DNA of 64,000 nucleotides, taken from positions 211,034-275,033 of the forward strand of contig NZ_JABWCU010000008.1 of NCBI RefSeq assembly GCF_018491765.1. Direction: 5' to 3'. How positions within the stretch are numbered: the first letter of the stretch is position 1; each line of letters begins with the position of its first letter. The DNA is from Novosphingobium profundi. Lineage in GTDB: Bacteria > Pseudomonadota > Alphaproteobacteria > Sphingomonadales > Sphingomonadaceae. Below the pieces are notes generated by a model that did not search any database, was not told the DNA's origin, and worked only from the letters and a program-made list of their open reading frames with translations. Positions 46,135 through 55,126 of the stretch are shown one piece after another. Position numbers and translations under genes: made by a program.

Positions 46135-46871
46135 GCGAGGTCCTGTCTCTTCCCACCCGCCGGGACGAGGATTTCCGGTACTCCGACCTCAAGGCGCTCG
46201 AGGCGCTCTGGCCGATCGTGCCCGAGACGATCGCGATCGCCGACGGCGACGAGGAAGCGCTGCAGTTCGTCCTCGACGGCGGCGCGCCGATCGCGCGTCA
46301 TCTCGTGATCACGCTTGGCAAGGGGGCGAAGCTCGACCTTCGCGTGCTTTCGGCGGGTCCGGCCTATGGCCGTTTCGCCATCGACGTGCGGCTCGGCGAG
46401 GGGGCGGATTTCACCTTCGGCGCGGCGCAACTGGCGACGGCTTCGGAAAATCTCGAAGTGGTGACCAAGGTCGTCCACACCGGCCTCAACGCCAGCTCGA
46501 GCCAGATCGTGCGCTCGGTGCTCGGCGGCACTTCGGTTGGCACGTACCTGGGGTGCATCGGTGTCGAGCGCGGTGCGGACGGCACCGATGCGCAGCAGTC
46601 GGTGCGCGCGATGCTGCTTGATCGCACGGCGACCGCCAACGCCAAGCCCGAACTGGAAATCTACGCCGACGACGTGAAGGCCGCGCACGGTTGCGCGGTG
46701 GGTGAACTCGACGCGCAGGGGCTGTTCTACCTCATGTCGCGCGGACTTCCCCCGCTCGATGCCAAGCGCCTGATGCTTCAGGCCTTCGTGGCCGAGGCCT
46801 TCGCGGGCGCGCCGCAGAGCGACGAGTTGAACGCGGCGGCACAGGCGCGGTTGCAGGCGATCCTGGCATGA
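46131..46871 (+). CDS. sufD: Fe-S cluster assembly protein SufD
   Basis: A 246-residue SufD, shorter than the roughly 420 of E. coli SufD but usual in sphingomonads. It keeps the beta-helix core and the C-terminal block YLMSRGLPPLDAKRLMLQAFVAE. It pairs with SufB and SufC to form the assembly scaffold and aids iron acquisition. Overlaps at both ends (ATGA with sufC and with sufS) show tight coupling. Confidence 0.92.
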
Positions 46872-48097
46872 CCACCGCTACGCTGACCCTGAAGGACCAG
46901 TTCCCCGGGCTCGTTTCGGCGAATGGGGCGGGCAACTGGCACTACCTCGACACCGCCGCGACCGCGCAGAAGCCGCAGGCCGTGATCGACGCCACGGTCA
47001 ACGCCATGGGCCGCGATTACGCGACCGTGCACCGCGGCGTCTACGCGCGCTCGGCCGAGATGACGCTGGCCTTCGAGGCGGCCCGCCGCACGAGTGCGCG
47101 CTTCATCGGCGCCGCCGAGGACGAGATTGTGTTCACCCGCGGCGCGACCGAGGCGATCAACCTCGTCGCGCAGACCTGGGGCCAGGCGAACCTCAAGGCG
47201 GGCGATCGCATCCTGCTCTCGGTGCTCGAGCACCATTCGAACATCGTGCCCTGGCAGCTCCTCGCCGAGCGCGTCGGCGCGGTGATCGACGTCTGCCCGT
47301 TGACCGCGGACGGCCGGATCGATCTCGAGGCCGCCGAGCGCATTCTGACCCCGACGCACAAGCTGGTCGCCTTTGCGCACGTTTCGAACGTGCTGGGCTC
47401 CGTGCTCCACGTGGAACATGCCGCGAAGCTGGCGCACGCGGTGGGGGCGAAGCTGCTCGTCGATGGCTGCCAGGCCGCGCCGCGCCTCGCACTCGACGTG
47501 AAGGCGATGGGCTGCGATTTCTATGCCTTCTCGGCGCACAAGCTCTACGGTCCCACCGGGATCGGCGTGCTCTGGGCGAAGAAGGACCTGCTCGACGCGA
47601 TGCCGCCCTGGCACGGCGGCGGGGCGATGATCGACCGCGTGACCTTTGAAAAGACCACCTATGCCCCTGCGCCGCAGCGTTTCGAGGCGGGTACCCCGAT
47701 GATCGTCGAGGCGCTCGGCATGGCGGCGGCGATGGACTGGCTGTCCGGTGTAGGGCTTGCCCGCGCCGAGGCGCACGAGCGTGATCTGGCCGCGACGCTG
47801 CGCCGCGAACTGGCGGCGCGTAACGACGTGACGTTGTTCGGTCCGGACGATGCCCTGGGTATCGTCAGTTTCGCGCTCGACGGGGTTCACCCGCACGATC
47901 TGGGTACCATATTGGACGAGGAAGGCGCCGATGGCAGCCGCGTGGCGATCCGCGCCGGCCACCACTGCGCACAGCCGCTGATGGATCACCTTGGCGTTTC
48001 GGCCACAGCGCGGGCCAGTTTCGGCCTTTACAGCGATGAAAGCGATATCGAGGCGCTCCTGAAAGGGATCGAGCGCACCAGGAGAATTTTTGGATGA
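46868..48097 (+). CDS. sufS: Cysteine desulfurase SufS
   Basis: A 409-residue PLP enzyme (group II) that removes sulfur from cysteine for cluster assembly. The PLP lysine is K225 in FSAHKLYGP. The active cysteine C367 in RAGHHCAQP is on the short loop typical of group II enzymes, which need a sulfur acceptor. No sufE gene lies in this operon. Overlaps the preceding and following genes by 4 nt. Confidence 0.96.
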   Translation: MTTATLTLKDQFPGLVSANGAGNWHYLDTAATAQKPQAVIDATVNAMGRDYATVHRGVYARSAEMTLAFEAARRTSARFIGAAEDEIVFTRGATEAINLVAQTWGQANLKAGDRILLSVLEHHSNIVPWQLLAERVGAVIDVCPLTADGRIDLEAAERILTPTHKLVAFAHVSNVLGSVLHVEHAAKLAHAVGAKLLVDGCQAAPRLALDVKAMGCDFYAFSAHKLYGPTGIGVLWAKKDLLDAMPPWHGGGAMIDRVTFEKTTYAPAPQRFEAGTPMIVEALGMAAAMDWLSGVGLARAEAHERDLAATLRRELAARNDVTLFGPDDALGIVSFALDGVHPHDLGTILDEEGADGSRVAIRAGHHCAQPLMDHLGVSATARASFGLYSDESDIEALLKGIERTRRIFG

Positions 48098-48579
48098 GCA
48101 ACGAGGCCAAGCCCCCCTTCACGGTCGAGACGGTCGACCAGGCCCCGACCCCGCCGCGCGCACGGGTCGAGGATGCCCCCCAGCCCGAAGCGGAGACGAC
48201 CGGCGAGCGCAAGCGCGACTACCTCGATGGTTTCCTGGCTGAAAAGCCGCAAGGGATCGATCCTGGCGCGCCGGGCGGCGCGATCTACGACGGTGTCGTC
48301 GATGTGCTGAAGGAAATCTTCGATCCCGAAATTCCGGTCAACATCTATGACCTCGGCCTCATCTACGCGGTCGACGTCTCGCCCGAGGCTTCGGTGGCGG
48401 TCACCATGACGCTGACCACGCCGCACTGCCCGGTCGCCGAATCGATGCCGGGCGAAGTCGAATTGCGTGTCGCCGCCGTTCCCGGCGTGCGCGACGCCGA
48501 GGTGAACCTGGTCTGGGATCCGCCGTGGGACATGGCCAAGATGTCGGACGAGGCGAAGCTCGAACTGGGCATGCTGTGA
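48094..48579 (+). CDS. sufT: SUF system protein SufT (DUF59/MIP18 domain)
   Basis: A 161-residue protein with a disordered, Pro/Glu-rich N-terminus of about 65 residues followed by a DUF59 (MIP18-like) domain. The signature EIFDPEIPVNIYDLGLIY and TLTTPHCPVAE are present. SufT supports cluster maturation of target enzymes. The stop overlaps the acetyltransferase GTG start. Confidence 0.9.
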   Translation: MSNEAKPPFTVETVDQAPTPPRARVEDAPQPEAETTGERKRDYLDGFLAEKPQGIDPGAPGGAIYDGVVDVLKEIFDPEIPVNIYDLGLIYAVDVSPEASVAVTMTLTTPHCPVAESMPGEVELRVAAVPGVRDAEVNLVWDPPWDMAKMSDEAKLELGML

Positions 48580-49094
48580 GCGCAGAAGGGCCGCTGGCGA
48601 CATTGGAGGTGGCCGCGTTCAGCGTGCGCCTTGCCAATTTCGGCTACGAGGCGGACGGGCACGCGATTGTCAGGCTTCTCGATGCCTATGCGCGCGATCC
48701 GATGGGCGGGGGCGAGGGGTTGGCCACGCAGGTCGCCGAGCGCCTGCCGATGGCGCTCCACGCCTTCCCCGGCGCGTTCTCGGTGCTCGCCTTCGCGGGG
48801 GCAGTTCCGGTGGGCCTTGCCAACTGCTTCACCGGATTCTCGACCTTTGCGGCGCGCCCGCTGGTCAACATCCACGATCTCGTGGTACTTTCGCCGTATC
48901 GCGGCAAGGGCGTAGGCTCTGCGTTGATGGTCGCGGTCGAGGACGAGGCCCGCACCCGCGGGGCCTGCAAGGTGACGCTCGAGGTGCTTTCGGGCAATGC
49001 CCCGGCCAAGGCGCTCTACCGCGCGCAGGGCTACCGCGACTATGCGCTCGATCCCGAGGCAGGCACAGCGCAATTCTGGGAAAAGAAGCTATGA
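48576..49094 (+). CDS. GNAT family N-acetyltransferase in the suf operon
   Basis: A 172-residue GCN5-related acetyltransferase. The acetyl-CoA-binding motif A is VVLSPYRGKGVGSALM, followed by VTLEVLSGNAPAKALYRAQGY as motif B. The GTG start overlaps the sufT stop, and its end overlaps the sufA start, so it is an integral part of the operon. The acceptor is unknown. Confidence 0.87.
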   Translation: MSAEGPLATLEVAAFSVRLANFGYEADGHAIVRLLDAYARDPMGGGEGLATQVAERLPMALHAFPGAFSVLAFAGAVPVGLANCFTGFSTFAARPLVNIHDLVVLSPYRGKGVGSALMVAVEDEARTRGACKVTLEVLSGNAPAKALYRAQGYRDYALDPEAGTAQFWEKKL

Positions 49095-49450
49095 CGACAA
49101 CCACCACCACCCGTCCGCGCCCCGCCGCCGTCCTCCTGACGCCGAGCGCCGAGGCGCGTGTCGCCAAGCTGATGGCCGAGGCGCCCGAGGGCGCGGTGGG
49201 CGTCAAGCTCTCGACCCCGCGCCGGGGCTGCTCGGGTCTTGCCTATTCGGTCGACTACGTCACGCAGGAAAACGCGATGGACGAAAAGATCGCGACACCC
49301 GGCGGCGTGTTCTACATCGACGCGGCTTCCGTGCTCTACCTGATCGGCAGCACGATGGACTGGCAGGAGGACGACTTCACCGCCGGTTTCGTCTTCAACA
49401 ATCCCAATGCCAAGGGCAGCTGCGGCTGCGGTGAGAGCTTCACCGTCTAG
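49091..49450 (+). CDS. sufA: A-type Fe-S carrier SufA
   Basis: A 119-residue A-type carrier at the end of the suf operon. Ligands are C47 in RRGCSGLAY and C111 and C113 in GSCGCGESF. It carries clusters from SufBCD to targets, like ErpA encoded at 14.6 kb. A Thr-rich leader of about 10 residues opens the protein. The following gene is convergent, 26 bp away, and I see no clear terminator between. Confidence 0.93.
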   Translation: MTTTTTTRPRPAAVLLTPSAEARVAKLMAEAPEGAVGVKLSTPRRGCSGLAYSVDYVTQENAMDEKIATPGGVFYIDAASVLYLIGSTMDWQEDDFTAGFVFNNPNAKGSCGCGESFTV

Positions 49451-49476
49451 TCGCGCTTCCGCTCGACGGCGGGGCT

Positions 49477-50409
49477 TCAGCCTTCGGCCAAGAAGCGCAG
49501 AAGCGCCTGGTCGTAATCGTCGACCGCGCCGCTCGCCTCGATCCGCTCGTCGAGCCAGATCTGCTCTTCGCCGGTCACTTCGGTGGCGGCTTCGACGAGC
49601 GCGTTGACATCGGGCCGGGCGGGCTTGCGCCCGAAGACCTTGCCCGCGCGATTGGGATGGAGCATGGCCCGCGCGGTCTTGCCGAGGAAGCCGGCGACCG
49701 AGGTGGCGTGATCGTTCATGTACCGGTCGAGTTCGGCCGCGCGCGCGGGGCTGACCGGGGTGTGCCGGGTGAACCCCTGGAGGTAGTTGGCCACGCCCTG
49801 GACGAACAGCGCCTTCCATTCAGGCGCATTTGCAGCCCCCAGCGTCGCGTCCTTGAGGCGGTAGAGCAGCTCGGCCTCGCGCCGGCTCACGCCCGCGGGG
49901 CGCTCTGAGCCGCTGGCGAAGAGAATCCGCCGCAGGATCGCGGTGTCCTCACGCGTGATCGTGCCTTTCTCCACTTGCGGGCCCCGCCTGGCGAGACCGG
50001 TGCCATCGCGAATCGCGCGCTCGAGGCGCTCGAGAGCCCAGACCCGCAGCGATTCGGGTGTTGATTGGGCGGTTTCGAACACGCGCACCACGACGGCGAG
50101 CTCGGTCTCGGGGCAAAGTGCCTGGTCGCGTTCGATCGCGTCGACAAGCCAGCGCGCGTTGGCTTCATCGAGGTATCCGCGCGGTTCGATCGTCTCGACG
50201 AGGTAGTGCGCGATCGCTTCGGTGAAGAAGGCGCACCAGGCCGGGGGCGGCTCGACCAGCGCCCGGTTGATCGCAAAGATCGTCTGCGCCTCGTCCTGGG
50301 TGATCGTGGCGTCGCGCCATCCGGCCCGGCGCAGCGCGAGGATGTCGGCCTCCTCGATCGTTCCGCTTGCCGAGACCTTTTGCGCAATCGCGCCGAAATG
50401 CGTGGTCAT
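49477..50409 (-). CDS. Hypothetical protein with internal duplication
   Basis: A 310-residue soluble protein, unrecognised. It contains two similar units: residues about 16-90 (GTIEEADILALRRAGWRD and later AWCAFFTEAIAHYLVE) and about 148-230 (GTITREDTAILRRILFAS and EWKALFVQGVANYLQG). This points to an internal duplication. The first unit has an EF-like acidic stretch but no clear metal site. It lies between two unrelated genes. Function unknown. Confidence 0.75.
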   Translation of the reverse strand: MTTHFGAIAQKVSASGTIEEADILALRRAGWRDATITQDEAQTIFAINRALVEPPPAWCAFFTEAIAHYLVETIEPRGYLDEANARWLVDAIERDQALCPETELAVVVRVFETAQSTPESLRVWALERLERAIRDGTGLARRGPQVEKGTITREDTAILRRILFASGSERPAGVSRREAELLYRLKDATLGAANAPEWKALFVQGVANYLQGFTRHTPVSPARAAELDRYMNDHATSVAGFLGKTARAMLHPNRAGKVFGRKPARPDVNALVEAATEVTGEEQIWLDERIEASGAVDDYDQALLRFLAEG

Positions 50410-50508
50410 GGTGTCGCTTCTCCCCGCGATCGCCGTTGGGAAGAGCCTGTCACCTCGCGCCTAATGGGCGGTTAATGGCGCGCCGACAGGCGCGTCGAGG
50501 GCCCGGTA

Positions 50509-51012
50509 TCAGCGCTGGCGCAGCGCCGCGACGCAGGCCGCACGGTCGACGTCCTGCCCGTCCGACTGGCGGCGGGCATCGACGTAAGTGGCGACGGGGC
50601 TTTTTGAATTGCTGGTGGGATAGAGATAGACGTCGAGCAGGCAGGCGCGTCCGGTGAACTGCAGCTTGCGCGCATCGCCCTCCCAGACATCGAGGCGAGG
50701 TTGGCCGAACTGGCGGACGAGTTCGCGTTCGGTCACGCCGATGACGCCCTCGAGGCCACGCATCGTCATGAACTGCGGATCGCGCGGGCCTGACGGGGTG
50801 GCGGGGCGGATCGTGGTCGAATGGGTGGGGCGCGAGGAACCTGTCGGCCGGCTCGGCGCCCCGCTCGAGACGCAGCCTGCGAGCGGGAGCGCCAGAGCGA
50901 GCGCGGCGGCGAGCACGGCGCCGCGCGAACCGCCGCGCGAGGTACCACGTGGGCGCGAAAGGGTCCGGTTCGGCAGGCGAGGGTGCGCGGGCACGGGCGA
51001 ATGAACTGTCAT
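50509..51012 (-). CDS. Putative lipoprotein
   Basis: A 167-residue protein with an Arg-rich start, then a hydrophobic segment ending in the lipobox LAGC (about residue 46), so the cysteine is likely lipidated. The mature part is Ser/Pro/Thr-rich, then a folded domain with GLEGVIGVTERELVRQFGQP and YLYPTSNSKSPVATYV that resembles SmpA/OmlA-like small lipoproteins. RBS GGGGAAG precedes the ATG. It may sit in the outer membrane. Confidence 0.7.
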   Translation of the reverse strand: MTVHSPVPAHPRLPNRTLSRPRGTSRGGSRGAVLAAALALALPLAGCVSSGAPSRPTGSSRPTHSTTIRPATPSGPRDPQFMTMRGLEGVIGVTERELVRQFGQPRLDVWEGDARKLQFTGRACLLDVYLYPTSNSKSPVATYVDARRQSDGQDVDRAACVAALRQR

Positions 51013-51178
51013 CTTCCCCCGCGCATCGCGCGCCCGCCGCGCGCTGTCAACGGGGGCGCGCGATGCAGGGGTGTTGCACCGCGACGGACGGCAGGCTACT
51101 CGCGGCATGATGCGCGCGCGAGCCGCGCCGGTTATCCTTTCCCGCCGATCAACCCTTTTACTTGAGGAAACACGCTGC

Positions 51179-52171
51179 ATGAGCGAGACCACCCTGGACG
51201 TCGTTGCCATCGGCAATGCCATCGTCGATGTCATGGCCCACTGCGAGGATGCCCTGATCGAGGAGCTGGGCCTCGTGCGCGGCGGCATGACGTTGATCGA
51301 CACCGAGGGGGCGAATTCGCTTTACGCGCGCATGGGCCAGGCGACCGAGATCTCGGGCGGTTCGGCGGCGAACACGCTGGCGGGCCTTGCCGCGCTGGGT
51401 GCCAAGTGCGGCTTCATCGGCCAGGTCGCCGAGGACCAGCTGGGTGAAATCTTCGCGCACGACATCCGCTCGGGCGGCATCGCCTTCACCACCGAGGCGC
51501 GCGAGGGCAACCCGCCCACCGCGCGCTGCCTGATCTTCGTCACCCCCGACGGCCAGCGCACGATGAACACCTACCTCGGTGCCTCGCAGTACCTGCCCGC
51601 TGCCGCGCTCGACCTTGACATGATCGCGAGCGCCAAGGTGCTTTACCTCGAAGGCTACCTGTGGGACCCCGAGGAACCCCGCGCGGCGATGCGCCAGGCG
51701 ATCGATGCGGCGCGCAAGGCCGGGCGCAAGGTTGCCTTCACGCTCTCCGACGCCTTCGTCATCAGCCGCCACGGCGACGACTTCCGCGCGCTGATCGAGG
51801 CCGGGCAGATCGACATCCTCTTCGCCAACGAGGTCGAGCTGGCCTCGCTGACCGGTGAGGACGATTTCGACGCCGGGATCGCCGCGCTTGCTCCCAAGGT
51901 GCCCACGCTCGTCGTCACGCGCAGCGAGAAGGGCGCCGTCGCGGTCGTGGACGGCACGCTGACCCAGGTTCCCGCCGAGCCGATCGCCAAGGTCGTCGAC
52001 ACCACCGGCGCGGGCGACCTTTTCGCAGCGGGCTTCCTCTCCGGCCACGTGCGCGGGCTGGAGGTTGCCAAGTGCCTCAAGCTTGGTGCAATCTGCGCGG
52101 CAGAGATCATCTCGCACATGGGCGCGCGCCCCGAGGCCGACCTCGAGGCGCTGACCGCGCAAGTCGCCTGA
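51179..52171 (+). CDS. Adenosine kinase / PfkB family carbohydrate kinase
   Basis: A 330-residue ribokinase-superfamily enzyme. GGSAANTLAGLAALGA (about 60-75) is the first PfkB signature, and DTTGAGDLFAAGFL near residue 276 is the second, with the catalytic Asp. Bacterial proteins of this branch are annotated as adenosine kinase, phosphorylating adenosine to AMP; other sugars or nucleosides are possible. The start has GAGGA at 11 nt. Confidence 0.88.
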   Translation: MSETTLDVVAIGNAIVDVMAHCEDALIEELGLVRGGMTLIDTEGANSLYARMGQATEISGGSAANTLAGLAALGAKCGFIGQVAEDQLGEIFAHDIRSGGIAFTTEAREGNPPTARCLIFVTPDGQRTMNTYLGASQYLPAAALDLDMIASAKVLYLEGYLWDPEEPRAAMRQAIDAARKAGRKVAFTLSDAFVISRHGDDFRALIEAGQIDILFANEVELASLTGEDDFDAGIAALAPKVPTLVVTRSEKGAVAVVDGTLTQVPAEPIAKVVDTTGAGDLFAAGFLSGHVRGLEVAKCLKLGAICAAEIISHMGARPEADLEALTAQVA

Positions 52172-52243
52172 GCCATTCGCTCCGTCGGCCGCGGGTCGAC
52201 GGAGCGCTTCCTTCGTGCACGGTGAGCATGGGGAGAACGCGGT

Positions 52244-52771
52244 TTGACCTGTCCGGCGCTGATCGACTTCGAGGCGAGCTGCCTGCCCGAATACGGGCAA
52301 TCCTATCCGATCGAGGTCGCCATCGCCCGCGTCGACGGGCGTAGCCGAGCCTGGCTGATCAAGCCTTCCCCGCAATGGCGCTACTGGGACTGGTCGCAGG
52401 AGGCCGAGGACCTCCACGGCATTTCGCGCGCGATGCTCGAGGCCGAGGGGCAGCCCGCGACGCAGGTCGTGGCCGAGATGATCGCCTTTACCGAGGACTG
52501 CGACCTCTACGCCGACGCCGATCTTGACGAATACTGGTTCGAGGTGCTGTGCCACGCGGTGGGGCGAGCGATGCCCTTCCCGATCCGGTACCTTGGCGAA
52601 TTCATCGGGCGGCGCGGCTATACCCGCGAACAGGTAGTGCGCGCGCTCGAGGCGGCGAAGGCCGAGCTGCCCCAGGAACATCTCGCGCGCGAGGACGCCA
52701 AGCGGCTGGCGATGATGGTCAAGCTCCTGCTCGACGAACCGCCGCAGGGGCTCAGCCGCGCGGCGGTGTGA
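52244..52771 (+). CDS. DnaQ-fold 3'-5' exonuclease-like protein
   Basis: A 175-residue RNase H-fold exonuclease-like protein. ALIDFEAS (about 5-12) matches Exo I (DxE), EDLHGISRAML sits where the Exo II loop lies, and DADLDEYWFEVL may supply a later acidic residue. The match is weaker than for DnaQ, so catalysis is uncertain. No in-frame ATG or GTG fits upstream, so the start is TTG at 52244 with GGGAG at about 9 nt. It lies 19 bp from the convergent ClC gene. Confidence 0.7.
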   Translation: MTCPALIDFEASCLPEYGQSYPIEVAIARVDGRSRAWLIKPSPQWRYWDWSQEAEDLHGISRAMLEAEGQPATQVVAEMIAFTEDCDLYADADLDEYWFEVLCHAVGRAMPFPIRYLGEFIGRRGYTREQVVRALEAAKAELPQEHLAREDAKRLAMMVKLLLDEPPQGLSRAAV

Positions 52772-52790
52772 GCCGGATGTGCGGGATCTC

Positions 52791-54605
52791 TCAGGTCTCG
52801 CCGAAAAGGCTGCGCTGCGAGGCTTCCATTTCCTCGAAATAGCGCCGGCGCGCGTGGCGTTCGGAGACGACGCCGACCACCCGCCCGATCCCGTCCACCA
52901 CCGCCAGCTCGTCGGCCCCGGCATCGTCGAACAGGCGCAGCATCGCGCGCATGTCCGAGGCGGGCGAGAGGTGCTTGCCGGTCAGCCGTGCAAGCTCGGC
53001 GAGCGGTGTCTCGGGATCGAGGTCGGGATTGTAGGCGGCTTCGGTGGTGACGATGCCGGCGTAGCGCTGGTCGTCGTCGGCGAGAATCGCCTTGCTGGCC
53101 GAGCCCAGCGGCACGCGCGCGCGGAATTCGTTCACGCTCAGCGCGGCGGGCGCGCTCACCCAGTCCTTGCGCATGATCCGCCCGGCGGTGAGTCCCACCA
53201 TCCAGCTGATGTCGCGCGGGCTGCGGATGATCGATCCGCGCACGTGCAGGCGCCAGGTCGAGAACGAATAGCCGAAGAATTCGCGGGTGAAGGCGCTGGC
53301 GACGAGCGAGGCGGCCAGCACCGCGCCCATCAGCGCGAAGTCGTGGGTGGTTTCGAGCACCAGCATGGCGAGCGTCATCGGCCCGCCCACGATCGCCACC
53401 GCCATCGCGGCCATGCCGACCAGCGCGGCGTCGTTGGGGGCGAGGGTATGGCCAAGCGCGAGCATGTCGAGCGTGCCGGCGAAGATCAGCCCGACCAGCG
53501 AGCCCAGGAACAGCGAGGCGAAGAACAGCCCGCCGCGAAACCCGAAGCTGAGCGAGATCACCGAAGCCGCGATCTTGAGCGCGAGGACGACAAGCAGGAA
53601 CGAGACTGGCGGCAGCAAGGCAAGGTTGAGGTGCATCGCGCCGTGCCCGGCCGAAAGCGACTGGGGCGAGACGAAGGCGATCGGCATCAGCAGCAGGCCG
53701 CCGATCAGCGGGCGCCAGCGGGCGATCCGCTTGAGCTTCTGGACTTGCGCCTCGCAGCTCGTGACGAGGCGCATCACGACGATGCCGACGACCGCCGAGA
53801 CAAGGCCGAGCAGCATGTAAAGGGCATAGTCGATTGTCGAAACGCTCGGGTCCACGCTCGTCGCGATGAGGTAGGGCTCGACGCCCAGCGCGCGGGTGAC
53901 GAAGGCGGCGCCCAATGCGGCGGCGATGACCGGGGCGACGGCGGCGGGGGTGTAAGTGCCGATCACGATCTCGAAGGCGTAGAAGGCGCCCGCGAGCGGG
54001 GCCCCGAAAGCCGCACCCACCGCGGCGCCCGCGCCCGCGCCGACCAACGTGCGCATGTCCGCGCGGCGCAGCTTGAGCGCCTGGCCCAGCACCGAGGCCA
54101 CGCCCCCGCCCATCTGCGCATAGGCCGCCTCGAGCCCGACCGAGGCGCCCGCGCCATTGGAGATGATCGTCTGGGTGCAGATGATGAGGTTGTCGATGAA
54201 GGGAATGCGCCCCGCGTGCAGCGCATTGGCCTCGACCACGTCGATCGGTGCGCGGCGGCGGCGTTGGAGCACACGGGCGAGGGCAACGAGCAGCAGTCCG
54301 CCGAGCGGCAGCGCGAGCAGGCGCCAGGGATGGTGAATTTCGCCCAGCGCACTCAGGCGATTGAGGCTGACCCCGTAGAACAGGCGCTGGAAGGCGTGGG
54401 CGATGAAGCCCTGGATGTTGGTCAGCGCACCGGCGGCGAGGCCGGCAAGCAGCGCGAGCACGATGAACGCCGATTCGCTCTGGCGCAGGCGATGACGGTG
54501 GCGCTGGATGAAGATGCGCAACGGGCGCGGAACGCTCTGGCGCAGCGCGCGCGCGGGGTCGCGCCGGGCGAGGCGCGCGATCGCGGTCCAGGGGCGTGGC
54601 GTCAC
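52791..54605 (-). CDS. ClC-family anion transporter with CBS domains
   Basis: A 604-residue protein with about ten membrane helices (50-430) and a cytoplasmic CBS pair (about 445-590). The gating-glutamate region reads GLEAAYAQ in place of GREGPTVQ, so the Glu remains but the proline is lost. GGLFFASLFLG replaces GGxFxPSLFxG. The canonical GSGIP chloride motif is not evident. It is a ClC by fold, but ion choice may differ. It follows purD and the small membrane protein on the same strand. Confidence 0.86.
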   Translation of the reverse strand: MTPRPWTAIARLARRDPARALRQSVPRPLRIFIQRHRHRLRQSESAFIVLALLAGLAAGALTNIQGFIAHAFQRLFYGVSLNRLSALGEIHHPWRLLALPLGGLLLVALARVLQRRRRAPIDVVEANALHAGRIPFIDNLIICTQTIISNGAGASVGLEAAYAQMGGGVASVLGQALKLRRADMRTLVGAGAGAAVGAAFGAPLAGAFYAFEIVIGTYTPAAVAPVIAAALGAAFVTRALGVEPYLIATSVDPSVSTIDYALYMLLGLVSAVVGIVVMRLVTSCEAQVQKLKRIARWRPLIGGLLLMPIAFVSPQSLSAGHGAMHLNLALLPPVSFLLVVLALKIAASVISLSFGFRGGLFFASLFLGSLVGLIFAGTLDMLALGHTLAPNDAALVGMAAMAVAIVGGPMTLAMLVLETTHDFALMGAVLAASLVASAFTREFFGYSFSTWRLHVRGSIIRSPRDISWMVGLTAGRIMRKDWVSAPAALSVNEFRARVPLGSASKAILADDDQRYAGIVTTEAAYNPDLDPETPLAELARLTGKHLSPASDMRAMLRLFDDAGADELAVVDGIGRVVGVVSERHARRRYFEEMEASQRSLFGET

Positions 54606-54641
54606 CCTTGTGCCCTTCTGGCCGCTGCCCGCATCATCGCC

Positions 54642-55121
54642 TCAACTCTGCTGGGCGGCCTGAAGCGCCGCGTCGCACTGGCGCCGCGCGTCGCGTCGCT
54701 CCTCGACGAGCCGTTCGGCCATGCGCGTGGTCAGCGCGCAGCCGCGCTCGGGACGGATCGGGTGCTTGCGGCGGCACCCTGCCTCGGTCGAGAACCAGTC
54801 GTCGGCGCAGTCCTCGTAAGCCGCCTCGTCGGCCGCGCTCTGCGCCCGGCAGGCGGCGGTCCAGTGGTTCTTGTAAGTGAGCTCGGCCCCGCTGACGCAA
54901 TCGGCGTAGGCGTTCTGGGCGATCTTCTCGCGGCGCGCCTTCTCGGCGAGCGCGTCGCTCTGCTGGCGCACGACGTCGACGTGCTCGGTCATCGCCTGGC
55001 TCTGCGCCCGGATGTCCTGTGCGGGCAGATAGATGCCGTAGTAGAAGCCGACGCCCGCCCCCGCCATCAGCGCGGCGGCCGCGAGCGAGAGCTTGAGGAT
55101 GGCGTCGGCGTGCTTGACCAT
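54642..55121 (-). CDS. Membrane-anchored coiled-coil protein, unrecognised
   Basis: A 159-residue protein with one N-terminal helix (about 8-30: LSLAAAALMAGAGVGFYYGI) followed by a coiled-coil and a Cys-rich region (YADCVSGAELTYKNHW, CRAQSA, EDCADDW, AGCRRKH, RGCALTT) that may form disulfides in the periplasm. It starts 6 bp after purD, so it is probably co-transcribed. Function unknown. Confidence 0.65.
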   Translation of the reverse strand: MVKHADAILKLSLAAAALMAGAGVGFYYGIYLPAQDIRAQSQAMTEHVDVVRQQSDALAEKARREKIAQNAYADCVSGAELTYKNHWTAACRAQSAADEAAYEDCADDWFSTEAGCRRKHPIRPERGCALTTRMAERLVEERRDARRQCDAALQAAQQS

Positions 55122-55126
55122 CGGGC

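Noticed and set aside
47403..47418. parS-like palindrome TGCTCCACGTGGAACA inside sufS
   Set aside because: It has three mismatches to the consensus, lies 40 kb from the origin, and codes for conserved SufS residues (SVLHVEH), so chance is likely.
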